In this document: positions 31,023 to 39,516 of the stretch, one piece after another
Numbering within the stretch: position 1 is the first letter of the stretch
How the letters are laid out: each line of letters begins with the position of its first letter
Assembly (NCBI GenBank): GCA_945883675.1
Contig: CAMCYA010000004.1
Location: 1-61,811 of the forward strand
Source of the DNA: Bifidobacterium breve
GTDB lineage: Bacteria; Actinomycetota; Actinomycetes; Nanopelagicales; Nanopelagicaceae
Length of the DNA stretch: 61,811 bases
Direction: 5' to 3'
The notes under the pieces: generated by a model
Told to the model about the DNA's origin: nothing
What the model saw: the letters and a program-made list of their open reading frames with translations, nothing else
Database searches by the model: none
Program-made: the position numbers and the translations under genes

Positions 31023-33626
31023 TTAGTGCGCGGCCTCGTGCCAGGTAAGACCCAAGCCAGCATTGACATCTAATGGCGCTTTGAGAGGGTATGCAGCACC
31101 CATTTCTCGCCTTACCAAATCACTGATCTTTTCCTCTTCACCTGCAACAACTTCCAGAATCAATTCATCGTGAATCTGCAACAACAATCGTGATTGCAGA
31201 TTCTCTTTTTCAATTGCTTTTTGAACGTTGAGCATTGCTAATTTAATTATGTCTGCGGCAGAGCCTTGAATTGGTGCATTAAGTGCCATACGTTCTGCGA
31301 CCTCACGGCGCTGACGATTGTCATGCATTAAGTCCGGCAGATATCTGCGACGTCCCATAATGGTTTCGGTATAACCAACCTTGCGGGCATCTTCAACAAC
31401 AGTCTTTAGGTATCCACGGATACCTCCGAAGCGCTCAAAATATGTATCCATTAACTGTTGGGCAGCAGGTGGTGAGATATCTAACTGAATGGCTAAACCA
31501 TATGAAGAGAGGCCGTAAGCAAGTCCATATGACATCGCCTTCATCTGTCGACGCATTTCTGGGTCTACTTCAGATTGTTTAACACCGAAGACAAGTCCAG
31601 CAACTGTTGCATGTAGATCTTCACCTGAAGTAAATGCGGCTAACAGTCTTTCATCATGGGATAAATGAGCCATGATGCGCATTTCAATCTGACTGTAATC
31701 GGCTGTGAGTAGACCAACATAACCCTTACCTACTGTGAAGCAATCTCGAATCTTTCGCCCTTCTTCGGTGCGCACCGGAATGTTTTGCAAGTTAGGCGCA
31801 GTTGATGACAATCGACCCGTTGCAGCAACGGTCTGCTGGAAATGCGTATGGATGCGACCATCTTTTGCAATTTCAGCTATTAGTCCCTCAACCGTTGTTC
31901 CTAACTTCTTAGTTTCACGAATTCGAAGCAATGATGTTAGAACAGGGTGTCCACTTTTTTGATGGAGCCAATCAAGGCTTTCGGCATCTGTTGTATAACC
32001 GGTCTTAATCTTTTTAGTCTTTGGTAATCCAAGTTCATCAAATAAAACAACCTGTAACTGCTTCGGAGAAGCCACATTGAACTCGTGTCCAACAGCCTCA
32101 TGCGCTGCCTGTGTTTCACGTTTTACTTCACCTTCAAAGAAGGTGGCAAGCTCATCTAAACCCTTCTTATTGACCGCTATTCCTATGGACTCCATACGTG
32201 CGAGAAGTTCTGCAACAGGCAATTCCATAGTCATAAAAAGATCCCAAAGGTTGCGCTCTTTTAACTCGCGAGTTAATGAATCCCGCAAAGTAAAGACCGC
32301 ACGAGCAGATGTCAAAAGCTCTTGTTCAACGGTTGCTTGATTAATTGCTGAGCCATCTCCCCATCGTTCTTGAATGTCTTTAAGATCTTGACTTCGTACC
32401 CCTGGATTAACAAGGTATGCAGCCAAAGACGTATCAAAGCTAATCCCAGTTAACCCGTTAATTCGAGCTAGCGACTTTGCATCATGAGCAATCTTTAACA
32501 CATTTGTATCTGTTGCCCAATCCCCCATCGTTGATGAGTGAACCAAGAAAACATCATTTACTGACAGTGCAATGGCATAACGGTGTAGCGTCTGGTCTAC
32601 TAATTGAAAGGCAATAGCGATTTCACCTGAGTGTTGCGCAATCTTTGCCGATGCCTCTTCGGGTGTAAGTACACCTTCTGCGATCTCTGTTGCAAATAAT
32701 TCAAACTCAGGCTCGGCGGTCTTTATACTCTCTTTAAGTAAGATTGGCTTCATACGATCCTTTAGGGTCTTGAACTCTAATTTTTCAAAAAGTGGATTAG
32801 TTTTATTCTCATCAACACCGTTCCATGCAAGAGCATCAACACTTAACTCCAAGGGAACATTTGCCACCAGCTGTGTTAACTCACGGTTTCGGATTACATC
32901 ATTTATTGAATCGCGAAACGACTGACCTACCTTGCCACCTAACTTATCTATGTTGGCAATTAATTCATGAAGAGAGCCATACTCAACAATCCACTTAGCA
33001 GCTGTCTTTTCTCCAACACCAGGAACAGAAGGCAAGTTATCGCTTGGATCTCCGCGAAGTGCAGCAAAATCTGGATATTGCTCAGGACTCATTCCATATT
33101 TTTCATGCACCGCCTCCGGGGTCATGCGCGTTAAGTCGCTGACACCTCGCTTTGGATATAGCACTGTGGTCTTTTCATTAACCAACTGAAAAGAATCCCG
33201 ATCACCCGTACAGATAAATACTTCCGCATTCTCGCGCTCTGCCTGCTTAGTGATAGTTGCAATGATGTCATCTGCTTCAAAGCCTTCGACTTCAAATGTT
33301 GTGATTCCAAATGCACTCACTAGCTCATGTAGGTAGGACATCTGGGATCGAAACTCATCGGGTGTTTTCGCCCGATTGGCTTTGTACTCAGGATAGATTT
33401 CTGACCGAAATGTCGTGCGAGAAACATCGAATGCAACTGCCACATGTGTTGGCTTCTCAGAGCTAAGCAAGGAAAGCAACATCGTTGCAAAGCCATAAAT
33501 GGCGTTTGTGTGCTGACCGGTGGCTGTAGTGAAATTTTCAGCAGGCAAGGCGAAAAATGCTCGATAGGCCATGGAGTGTCCATCAATTAAAAGAACTTTC
33601 TTATTAATCTCACTTTTGCCAGGCAT
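31023..33626 (-). CDS. polA: DNA polymerase I
   Basis: An 867-residue Pol I. Order: 5' nuclease domain (about 10-300, starting LLIDGHSMAYRAFF), a 3'-5' exonuclease-like domain (about 310-470) and the polymerase domain. Motif A is ADYSQIEMR (about 645), motif B is RRQMKAMSYGLAYG (about 695) and motif C is IHDE (about 820). The exonuclease-like domain lacks the D-x-E metal motif, so proofreading is probably absent, as in other actinobacterial Pol I. The motif B aromatic is Tyr. The ATG at 33626, with TAGGAT 7 bases upstream, is preferred over a TTG seven codons earlier. Confidence 0.95.
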   Translation of the reverse strand: MPGKSEINKKVLLIDGHSMAYRAFFALPAENFTTATGQHTNAIYGFATMLLSLLSSEKPTHVAVAFDVSRTTFRSEIYPEYKANRAKTPDEFRSQMSYLHELVSAFGITTFEVEGFEADDIIATITKQAERENAEVFICTGDRDSFQLVNEKTTVLYPKRGVSDLTRMTPEAVHEKYGMSPEQYPDFAALRGDPSDNLPSVPGVGEKTAAKWIVEYGSLHELIANIDKLGGKVGQSFRDSINDVIRNRELTQLVANVPLELSVDALAWNGVDENKTNPLFEKLEFKTLKDRMKPILLKESIKTAEPEFELFATEIAEGVLTPEEASAKIAQHSGEIAIAFQLVDQTLHRYAIALSVNDVFLVHSSTMGDWATDTNVLKIAHDAKSLARINGLTGISFDTSLAAYLVNPGVRSQDLKDIQERWGDGSAINQATVEQELLTSARAVFTLRDSLTRELKERNLWDLFMTMELPVAELLARMESIGIAVNKKGLDELATFFEGEVKRETQAAHEAVGHEFNVASPKQLQVVLFDELGLPKTKKIKTGYTTDAESLDWLHQKSGHPVLTSLLRIRETKKLGTTVEGLIAEIAKDGRIHTHFQQTVAATGRLSSTAPNLQNIPVRTEEGRKIRDCFTVGKGYVGLLTADYSQIEMRIMAHLSHDERLLAAFTSGEDLHATVAGLVFGVKQSEVDPEMRRQMKAMSYGLAYGLSSYGLAIQLDISPPAAQQLMDTYFERFGGIRGYLKTVVEDARKVGYTETIMGRRRYLPDLMHDNRQRREVAERMALNAPIQGSAADIIKLAMLNVQKAIEKENLQSRLLLQIHDELILEVVAGEEEKISDLVRREMGAAYPLKAPLDVNAGLGLTWHEAAH

Positions 33627-33630
33627 GGCA

Positions 33631-33658
33631 CCAATCCTAGATAACAAGTTATGATTGG
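33631..33658. promoter_or_regulatory. paired divergent leaderless promoters of polA and the thioesterase gene
   Basis: Only 35 bases separate the two starts. TAGGAT (minus strand, 33634-33639) is 7 bases from the polA ATG and TATGAT (plus strand, 33650-33655) is 6 bases from the thioesterase ATG. Outer arms CCAATC / GATTGG and inner arms ATAAC / GTTAT form a near-symmetric dyad between them. Two polymerases could hardly bind at once, so the genes may compete. Confidence 0.5.
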
Positions 33659-33661
33659 CTC

Positions 33662-34072
33662 ATGACGCAACAAGATTTACTTGCAATAATTAAAGAACGT
33701 GGCAATGGCGATCTTGGTACGAAAATGGGCATTGAGATTATTGAAGCCTCGGCCCAGCGGTTAGTTGCAACTATGCCGGTGGAAGGAAACACTCAGCCGG
33801 CTGGACTACTCCATGGCGGAGCAAGCGTCGTATTGGCGGAATCTCTTGGATCGATCGGTGCGCAGATTCATGCCGGAGCTAATCGCCGAGTAGTCGGCGT
33901 TGATATCAATGCCACTCATCACCGTCCGGCTCGATCTGGCCTTGTTACGGCAGTTGCAACACCGATTTCACTTGGTAAAACCCTATGCTCCTATGAAATT
34001 GTTATAACAAATGAGGCTGGGGAAAGAACCTGCACGGCTCGCATCACCTGCCTGATCCTTGCCGAGGTCTAG
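33662..34072 (+). CDS. PaaI-type hotdog-fold acyl-CoA thioesterase
   Basis: A 136-residue single hotdog domain. The family motif LLHGGASVVLAESLGS (about residues 49-64) carries the HGG turn and the catalytic acid (Glu) one helix later. The closest branch is the MenI/YdiI/EntH-like group that cleaves aryl or hydroxynaphthoyl thioesters, so a part in menaquinone synthesis is possible, but the substrate is not settled by sequence. Single gene with its own leaderless promoter, downstream-linked to nothing obvious; livH follows after 89 bases. Confidence 0.82.
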   Translation: MTQQDLLAIIKERGNGDLGTKMGIEIIEASAQRLVATMPVEGNTQPAGLLHGGASVVLAESLGSIGAQIHAGANRRVVGVDINATHHRPARSGLVTAVATPISLGKTLCSYEIVITNEAGERTCTARITCLILAEV

Positions 34073-34161
34073 GTCCGTTAGTTAAGGTTAGCCGCCTAGG
34101 CTCAATTAAAAGCCTGATGCATCCGCATCACATTGCACTGATAACAGATTTGGAGCGCGAC

Positions 34162-35457
34162 TTGAATTTTGCAGTTAAAAAAATCAGCGCTCGTTTGATT
34201 CTTTCCTCTATCGCCATGTTAAGTGCGACAGCAGGGATATCTTTAATTGCCACACCTGCGCACGCAGCCGAAACTCCAACAAAACTCTACGGTATTGTTA
34301 CCGGTTCAACCGAACAACCTCTTGAAGGAGTCGGTATTTCGATCGCAGGTCCAGATGGTTTTAACGCTGAAGTAATAACGGACGCTCTTGGTGCATGGGA
34401 AGTACTTATTCCAACAAAGGGCACATACAGCGCAACGATCAATGAAGGTGATCTACCTGAAGGACAGGCGCTAACAGATCCAACAAAGGCAACTGTTAAG
34501 GCAAATGTATTTATGCCTGGAGTAGAGCTGCGACTTCTCTTTCCTATCGGACCCGGTGTTAAAAAAGCTACCTTGCTAGAGCGTTCAGTTCAGTTGACAG
34601 TTGATGGATTAATTTTGGGTCTCATCATCGCTTTAGCCGCACTCGGGCTTAACCTCATTTTTGGAACAACGGGGTTAACAAATTTTGCCCATGGTGAGAT
34701 CTTAACTTTTGCCGGTCTCCTCACCTATTACTTAAGTGCAATAGTAAAACTGCCAGTGATTGCGGCAGCGCCGATAGCGGTCGTGCTCAGTGCATTCATC
34801 TCAGGATTCTTGCAAGATAGATACCTTTGGAAACCTCTTCGCAAGCGCGGCACTGGTTTAATCGCCATGCTCGTTGTCTCCATTGGCTTTGCAATCTTTT
34901 TGCGTTACTTCTTCCTTTTCCTTTTCGGTGGAGATACAAGGCAACTTCCACAGTACGCAGGCCAAGCGGGCTTAGAGCTTGGATTGGTAAACATCACACC
35001 AAAATCAATTCTTACAACTGCAATTGGAATCGGATTCATTGTCTTTGCAACTCTGTGGCTTCTTCGTACCCGTATGGGCAAGGCAAGTCGAGCCGTAGCA
35101 GATAATCCAGCCTTAGCATCGGCTTCCGGAATCGATGTTCAAAAAGTAATTCAAGCAGTTTGGATATTAGGAGCGGCTTTGGCTGGTTATGCGGGAGTAA
35201 TCGTGACGCTCAATCAAGGAGTCAGTTTTCTTATGGGTCAAGACATGCTGCTGCTTATATTTGCTGCCGTCACATTAGGTGGGCTAGGCACAGCAAACGG
35301 CGCACTTGTTGGTTCATTAATCATTGGGCTCTTTGTTCAGCTTTCAACGCTATTTATTCCGACAGAGTTAAAGTACGTCGGAGCCTTAGTCGTTCTCATT
35401 TTGATTCTGATTGTTCGCCCACAAGGCATTTTAGGCCGGAAGGAGAGGATCGGGTAA
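34162..35457 (+). CDS. livH: LivH-type branched-chain amino acid ABC permease with secreted N-terminal domain
   Basis: A 431-residue permease. Unusually, a signal peptide (residues 1-35, cleavage after AHA) and a beta-rich domain of about 95 residues (36-130) resembling a carboxypeptidase-regulatory or Ig-like fold precede the LivH membrane bundle, which begins near residue 145 (GLNLIFGTTGLTNFAHGE). The C-terminus has the family ending VRPQGILG. I chose a TTG with GGAG 6 bases upstream that puts the Lys-Lys of the signal peptide at the start; an ATG at 34117 is the alternative. The membrane part pairs with LivM. The substrate class (branched-chain amino acids, other amino acids, urea or amides) is not certain. 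Confidence 0.82.
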   Translation: MNFAVKKISARLILSSIAMLSATAGISLIATPAHAAETPTKLYGIVTGSTEQPLEGVGISIAGPDGFNAEVITDALGAWEVLIPTKGTYSATINEGDLPEGQALTDPTKATVKANVFMPGVELRLLFPIGPGVKKATLLERSVQLTVDGLILGLIIALAALGLNLIFGTTGLTNFAHGEILTFAGLLTYYLSAIVKLPVIAAAPIAVVLSAFISGFLQDRYLWKPLRKRGTGLIAMLVVSIGFAIFLRYFFLFLFGGDTRQLPQYAGQAGLELGLVNITPKSILTTAIGIGFIVFATLWLLRTRMGKASRAVADNPALASASGIDVQKVIQAVWILGAALAGYAGVIVTLNQGVSFLMGQDMLLLIFAAVTLGGLGTANGALVGSLIIGLFVQLSTLFIPTELKYVGALVVLILILIVRPQGILGRKERIG

Positions 35458-36453
35458 ATGGACTTTCTCTTTATTATTCAACAAACCTTCAGTGCAACTC
35501 TTGGAGTCAACGCGATTATCTTTGCACTAGCTGCTATTGGTTTGAACATGCACTTTGGTTACACGGGGTTGCTTAACTTTGGTCAAGCAGGCTTTCTAGC
35601 AATTGGTGCTTACAGTGTTGCTGTCCCAGTGATTTCATTTAATATCTCACTTTGGGTCGCTTTCTTGATTGGAATTTTCAACTCTATTATCTTTGCTCTT
35701 CTATTAGGTCTTCCAACCCTGAGACTTCGTGCAGATTATCTAGCCATTGTCACTATTGCAGCGGCCGAAATCGTTCGCCAAATCGCTCGATCAGCCACTT
35801 TTCGTGACTTCTTAGGTGGTTCTGATGGAATTACGGGAAAGTTCGCTAGTGAATTCTTCGACCTCAATCCATTCAAGCAAGGGCTTACAACTCCTATTCT
35901 CCGATTTAGTGGAAATGATCTATGGGTGGTCATTACTGGTTGGATACTCGTAGCGCTCATTACTTTTGTCATGTGGGTCATGGTTAACTCTCCATGGGGC
36001 CGCGTTTTGCGCGCAATCCGTGAGGATGAAGATGCTGTTCGCTCGCTAGGCAAGAACGTTTATCTCTACAAAATGCAGTCGTTAATCATTGGTGGCGTTA
36101 TTGGATCTATTGCTGGTTTTGTCTATGCACTGTCACGGCAATCAGTCCAACCTGATAACTATGGAACAGCGCTGACGTTCTTTGCCTATACGGTTTTGAT
36201 TTTAGGTGGGGCCGCACGAGTTTTTGCTCCCATTATTGGTGCAATGATTTTCTGGTTCTTGATTGTATTTATTGAGCAAGTGCTTCGAGAGGGTGTGACA
36301 TCGGATGTAATTCCTGATTGGCTCATTGGAGTTAATCAAGTTGGCCAGATCAGATTCATGCTTATGGGCCTTGGCTTGATGTTGCTCATGATCTTTAGGC
36401 CACAAGGAATCTTTGGTGATAAAAAGGAGTTGGCACTCGATGCAAAAGCGTAA
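35458..36453 (+). CDS. livM: LivM-type ABC permease
   Basis: A 331-residue permease with about nine or ten helices. The family blocks GLNMHFGYTGLLNFGQAGFLAIGAY (about residues 27-51), LRLRADYLAIVTIAAAEI and RPQGIFG (C-terminal) are present. It starts at the base after the livH stop and overlaps livG by 14 bases. With LivH it forms the membrane channel of the importer. Confidence 0.92.
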   Translation: MDFLFIIQQTFSATLGVNAIIFALAAIGLNMHFGYTGLLNFGQAGFLAIGAYSVAVPVISFNISLWVAFLIGIFNSIIFALLLGLPTLRLRADYLAIVTIAAAEIVRQIARSATFRDFLGGSDGITGKFASEFFDLNPFKQGLTTPILRFSGNDLWVVITGWILVALITFVMWVMVNSPWGRVLRAIREDEDAVRSLGKNVYLYKMQSLIIGGVIGSIAGFVYALSRQSVQPDNYGTALTFFAYTVLILGGAARVFAPIIGAMIFWFLIVFIEQVLREGVTSDVIPDWLIGVNQVGQIRFMLMGLGLMLLMIFRPQGIFGDKKELALDAKA

Positions 36454-37294
36454 CTCCGGGGCAGATTTCTCCTTAACTACATCCCAGATACCTGGATCAT
36501 CAAAACCAGATCCAATATTGATTGCAGATAAAATAACGCGCCAGTTTGGTGGTTTAACGGCTGTCAATGTTAACCATGTTGAGATTCAACGTGGATCTAT
36601 CACGGCACTTATTGGCCCAAACGGTGCGGGCAAAACTACTTTCTTTAATCTACTAACTGGTTATGACTCACCGAACTCTGGTACATGGAGTTTTAATGGA
36701 ATGGCACTCAACGGCGTCCCGCCCTACAAAGTTGCGCGCCTTGGAATGGTGAGAACTTTTCAATTAACTAAAGCTCTCTACCGGTTAACAGTTATGGAAA
36801 ACATGTTACTTGGTGCCAGAGCGCAAAAGGGTGAATCTGTGCTGCGCTCAGTTTTCCCTTGGATCTGGCGTTCTCAAGAGGCTGCGATACGTGTGAAGGC
36901 AACATCAATTCTTAAAAACTTCAAGTTGATTGAAAAGCAAGATGATTTTGCCGCCGCTTTATCTGGCGGACAGAGAAAACTTCTTGAAATGGCCAGAGCG
37001 TTAATGGTAGAGCCAGAGATGGTAATGCTTGATGAACCAATGGCTGGCGTAAACCCTGCACTCAAGCAATCTCTATTGGAACACATAAAAGAGCTGCGTA
37101 ATGAAGGAAAAACGGTTCTCTTCGTTGAGCATGACATGGACATGGTTCATGAGATTAGTGACTGGGTAATTGTTATGGCACAGGGGGAAATTATCGCCGA
37201 AGGAACTCCTGCAACTGTTATGGGAAATAATCAGGTGATTGAAGCCTACTTAGGTGCTCATCACGACACCGACTTAACGAGTGAGGGAGCCTAA
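36440..37294 (+). CDS. livG: LivG-type ABC ATPase
   Basis: A 284-residue ATPase. Walker A is GPNGAGKTT, the signature is LSGGQRKLLEMAR, Walker B is MVMLDEPMAGVNP, and the LivG-typical FVEHDMDMV switch follows. The first 30 residues are an extra polar leader. The ATG at 36440 lies within livM, with AGGAG 10 bases upstream; a GTG at 36413 would lengthen it by nine residues. Confidence 0.93.
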   Translation: MQKRNSGADFSLTTSQIPGSSKPDPILIADKITRQFGGLTAVNVNHVEIQRGSITALIGPNGAGKTTFFNLLTGYDSPNSGTWSFNGMALNGVPPYKVARLGMVRTFQLTKALYRLTVMENMLLGARAQKGESVLRSVFPWIWRSQEAAIRVKATSILKNFKLIEKQDDFAAALSGGQRKLLEMARALMVEPEMVMLDEPMAGVNPALKQSLLEHIKELRNEGKTVLFVEHDMDMVHEISDWVIVMAQGEIIAEGTPATVMGNNQVIEAYLGAHHDTDLTSEGA

Positions 37295-37297
37295 GCC

Positions 37298-38035
37298 ATG
37301 GAATCGATGACTAACGCCCCGCTAGTTTCGGCAAAGGATTTAGTTGCCGGCTATCTTCCTGGAATCAACATTCTCAATGGTTGTAACCTATATGCAAATA
37401 AGGGTGAGCTTGTAGGAATCATCGGACCCAATGGAGCTGGTAAGTCAACGTTGCTCAAAGCCCTATTCGGTCTTGTAAAGGTACGCGAAGGCAATATCAC
37501 CTTATCTGGACAAGAGATTACGAATATGAGAGCCGACCAATTGGTTGCAATGGGTATTGGTTTTGTCCCACAGAGTAATAACGTCTTTCCCTCTCTAACG
37601 ATTGAAGAAAACTTGCAGATGGGTGCATTCCAATCTCCACGTCAGTTCTCTGAACGCTTTGACTTTGTCACTGAACTTTTTCCAACCCTTGGTACTCGCC
37701 GTAAGCAGCGTGCTGGATCTTTGTCTGGCGGAGAGCGCCAAATGGTGGCGATGGGAAGGGCATTGATGATGAATCCATCTGTGCTGCTGCTTGACGAACC
37801 AAGTGCTGGTCTCTCCCCTGCTTTGCAGGACGAAGTTTTTGTACGTGTGCGTGAAATCAACAAGATTGGCGTTACAGTGATCATGGTTGAGCAGAATGCA
37901 CGCAGATGTTTGCAGATTGTTGATCGAGGATATGTTCTAGATCAGGGCAAGAATGCCTACGAAGGTACCGGTAAGTCGCTTTCGACAGATCCTAAAGTGA
38001 TTGAGCTGTATCTAGGGACCCTAGCAAAAAAGTAG
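37298..38035 (+). CDS. livF: LivF-type ABC ATPase
   Basis: A 245-residue ATPase, last gene of livHMGF. Walker A is GPNGAGKST, the signature is LSGGERQMVAMGRAL, Walker B is VLLLDEPSAGLSP, and the MVEQNARRCL block is typical of LivF. AGGGAG lies 8 bases before the ATG; three bases separate it from livG. The operon ends at a strong hairpin terminator. Confidence 0.93.
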   Translation: MESMTNAPLVSAKDLVAGYLPGINILNGCNLYANKGELVGIIGPNGAGKSTLLKALFGLVKVREGNITLSGQEITNMRADQLVAMGIGFVPQSNNVFPSLTIEENLQMGAFQSPRQFSERFDFVTELFPTLGTRRKQRAGSLSGGERQMVAMGRALMMNPSVLLLDEPSAGLSPALQDEVFVRVREINKIGVTVIMVEQNARRCLQIVDRGYVLDQGKNAYEGTGKSLSTDPKVIELYLGTLAKK

Positions 38036-38056
38036 CTGACTTTTATTCTTCAAACA

Positions 38057-38094
38057 TAAGAATGGCCCGCCGGATAACCGGCGGGCCATTCTTA
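38057..38094. terminator. bidirectional terminator between livF and livK
   Basis: A perfect 17-base-pair inverted repeat (TAAGAATGGCCCGCCGG and its complement) with a 4-base ATAA loop sits between the convergent ends of livF (38035) and livK (38111). The GC-rich core and the A/T-rich flanks on both sides make it usable from either strand. It is the strongest hairpin seen in the window. Confidence 0.9.
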
Positions 38095-38110
38095 CTACTT
38101 ATTTAGCTGA

Positions 38111-39337
38111 TTATTCACCTGCTGGTACATCACCAGTGATGAACTCTTCAAGAACTGCATCAGCCTTATCATTGGCTGTGTATAAGTACACACCCATTGT
38201 TGCGATTGAAGGATCGCCATTCTGATCGAACTCAATTGGACCAGATACACCGTCATAGTCAATGTCTGTTCCTTCTGCGATGAGAGCCTTGCAATCAGCA
38301 AAGGTTGTGCACTTTGTGCCATCCCTTGAAACCGACTGTAGGTTGTCGCGGATGGTCTTACCATCTGTTGCTCCACCCTGCTCTGCTGCAAGTGCGATCA
38401 AAACTACTGCATCGTATGACTCTGCAGAGTATGTGAAATCAGTAAGCGTTGGATCTATTGATAGGAAACGATCCTGTAGGGCTGCATCTGGCTTAACACC
38501 AGGTGTTGTTGCCTTAACGCCCTTCATGATTCCTGCAGGAAGATCCTTGTATGCAGTCTGGGAATAGTTTCCATCTACTAGGTATGTAGGAAGCTTGTTT
38601 GGCCCAATACCCTGCTTAATAAGTTCAGTTAAGACTTTTACTGTCTCATCAAAGCCGATGATTGCAATCGCATCTGGCTTTGCAGCCTTTGCCTTTGCAA
38701 CATCTGCTGAGAACTCAGCTGCAGTTGGGTTGTAAACAATGTTTGTTGATGTTCCAGTAAATGCAGCCATTGCGTACTTGGCAAGACCGTTACCGTATGC
38801 ATCATCCAAGTTTAGGATGACGACGTTCTTGTGGCCATCTTTTGCCATCAACTGACCAAGAACTGCTCCCTGGTAAGTATCTGATGGAGCAGAGCGGAAG
38901 TAGTAACCGTCATCGGCATAGCTTGTCAAAACTGGTGAGGTGTTAGCTGGTGAGAAGTGGACAATTCCAGCTCCTGCAATCTTGTCGATCACAGTCAATG
39001 AAACTCCAGATGATGCTGCACCAACAATTGCACTTACACCTGCTGAAATATGTGAGTCAGTTGTCTGTTGTGCGATATCAGTACTTGTATCTCCTGAGTC
39101 GCCACGGATGTGCTCAATATTTTCTCCAAGTACTCCACCTGCTGCGTTGATATCAGCAACAGCTAAATCAACTCCTGCAAACTCTGGGGGTCCAAGGAAT
39201 GCAAGGCTGCCTGTCTCAGGCAACAATGAACCAATCTTTAGAGGACCAGAAGCTGTTCCTCCTCCACCGCAACCAGCAAGTACCAAGCTAGCTACTGCAG
39301 AAGCAACCACGATGGCTGCCTTATTGAATTTCTGCAT
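38111..39337 (-). CDS. livK: LivK-type periplasmic-binding lipoprotein of the ABC importer
   Basis: A 408-residue type I binding protein (Leu/Ile/Val-binding family). The signal sequence ends in the lipobox LAGC with the lipidated Cys at residue 23, followed by a Gly-rich linker. The mature part starts LKIGSLLPETGSLAFLG, and GAASSGVSL and the NASP-like HFSPANTSPVLT block contact ligand in the family. It should bind the substrate for LivHMGF but is encoded on the opposite strand, so it is made separately and perhaps in larger amounts. AAAAGGAG 5 bases before the ATG at 39337 is a strong ribosome-binding site. Confidence 0.93.
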   Translation of the reverse strand: MQKFNKAAIVVASAVASLVLAGCGGGGTASGPLKIGSLLPETGSLAFLGPPEFAGVDLAVADINAAGGVLGENIEHIRGDSGDTSTDIAQQTTDSHISAGVSAIVGAASSGVSLTVIDKIAGAGIVHFSPANTSPVLTSYADDGYYFRSAPSDTYQGAVLGQLMAKDGHKNVVILNLDDAYGNGLAKYAMAAFTGTSTNIVYNPTAAEFSADVAKAKAAKPDAIAIIGFDETVKVLTELIKQGIGPNKLPTYLVDGNYSQTAYKDLPAGIMKGVKATTPGVKPDAALQDRFLSIDPTLTDFTYSAESYDAVVLIALAAEQGGATDGKTIRDNLQSVSRDGTKCTTFADCKALIAEGTDIDYDGVSGPIEFDQNGDPSIATMGVYLYTANDKADAVLEEFITGDVPAGE

Positions 39338-39342
39338 GTTTT

Positions 39343-39407
39343 CTCCTTTTGTAAGTTCCTTTATCAAAGGTATCTAGATGACCTTCAAAAAGGATCACCG
39401 AATTGTA
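39343..39407 (-). promoter_or_regulatory. livK promoter -10 and structured leader
   Basis: On the minus strand TACAAT (39402-39407) is a -10 box with a weak TTTCAC 17 bases upstream. The leader then holds two small hairpins, CCTT-N4-AAGG (39382-39393) and CCTTT-N3-AAAGG (39358-39370), followed by the AAAAGGAG ribosome-binding site (39343-39350). Either CCTTT could instead pair with the ribosome-binding site, so the leader might switch between open and closed forms. Confidence 0.4.
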
Positions 39408-39516
39408 CTAGCCAGTAACGATTAGTGAAAACTGATTTGCGCTCAATAGCAGCGTAGATCTGTGCTCATCCCTTCAAAAATCGGGGATCTCATGGGGATT
39501 TCCTTACTCGGAGGGG

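Noticed and set aside
34090-34112. AGGCT/AGCCT inverted repeat before livH as a terminator for the thioesterase gene
   Set aside because: The stem is only 5 pairs with an 8-base loop and no T-run; too weak to call.
39358-39393. Two tandem hairpins before livK as an ANTAR target
   Set aside because: The loops are 3 and 4 bases and lack the A and G positions of the known hexaloop pair. Kept only as a possible ribosome-binding-site switch.
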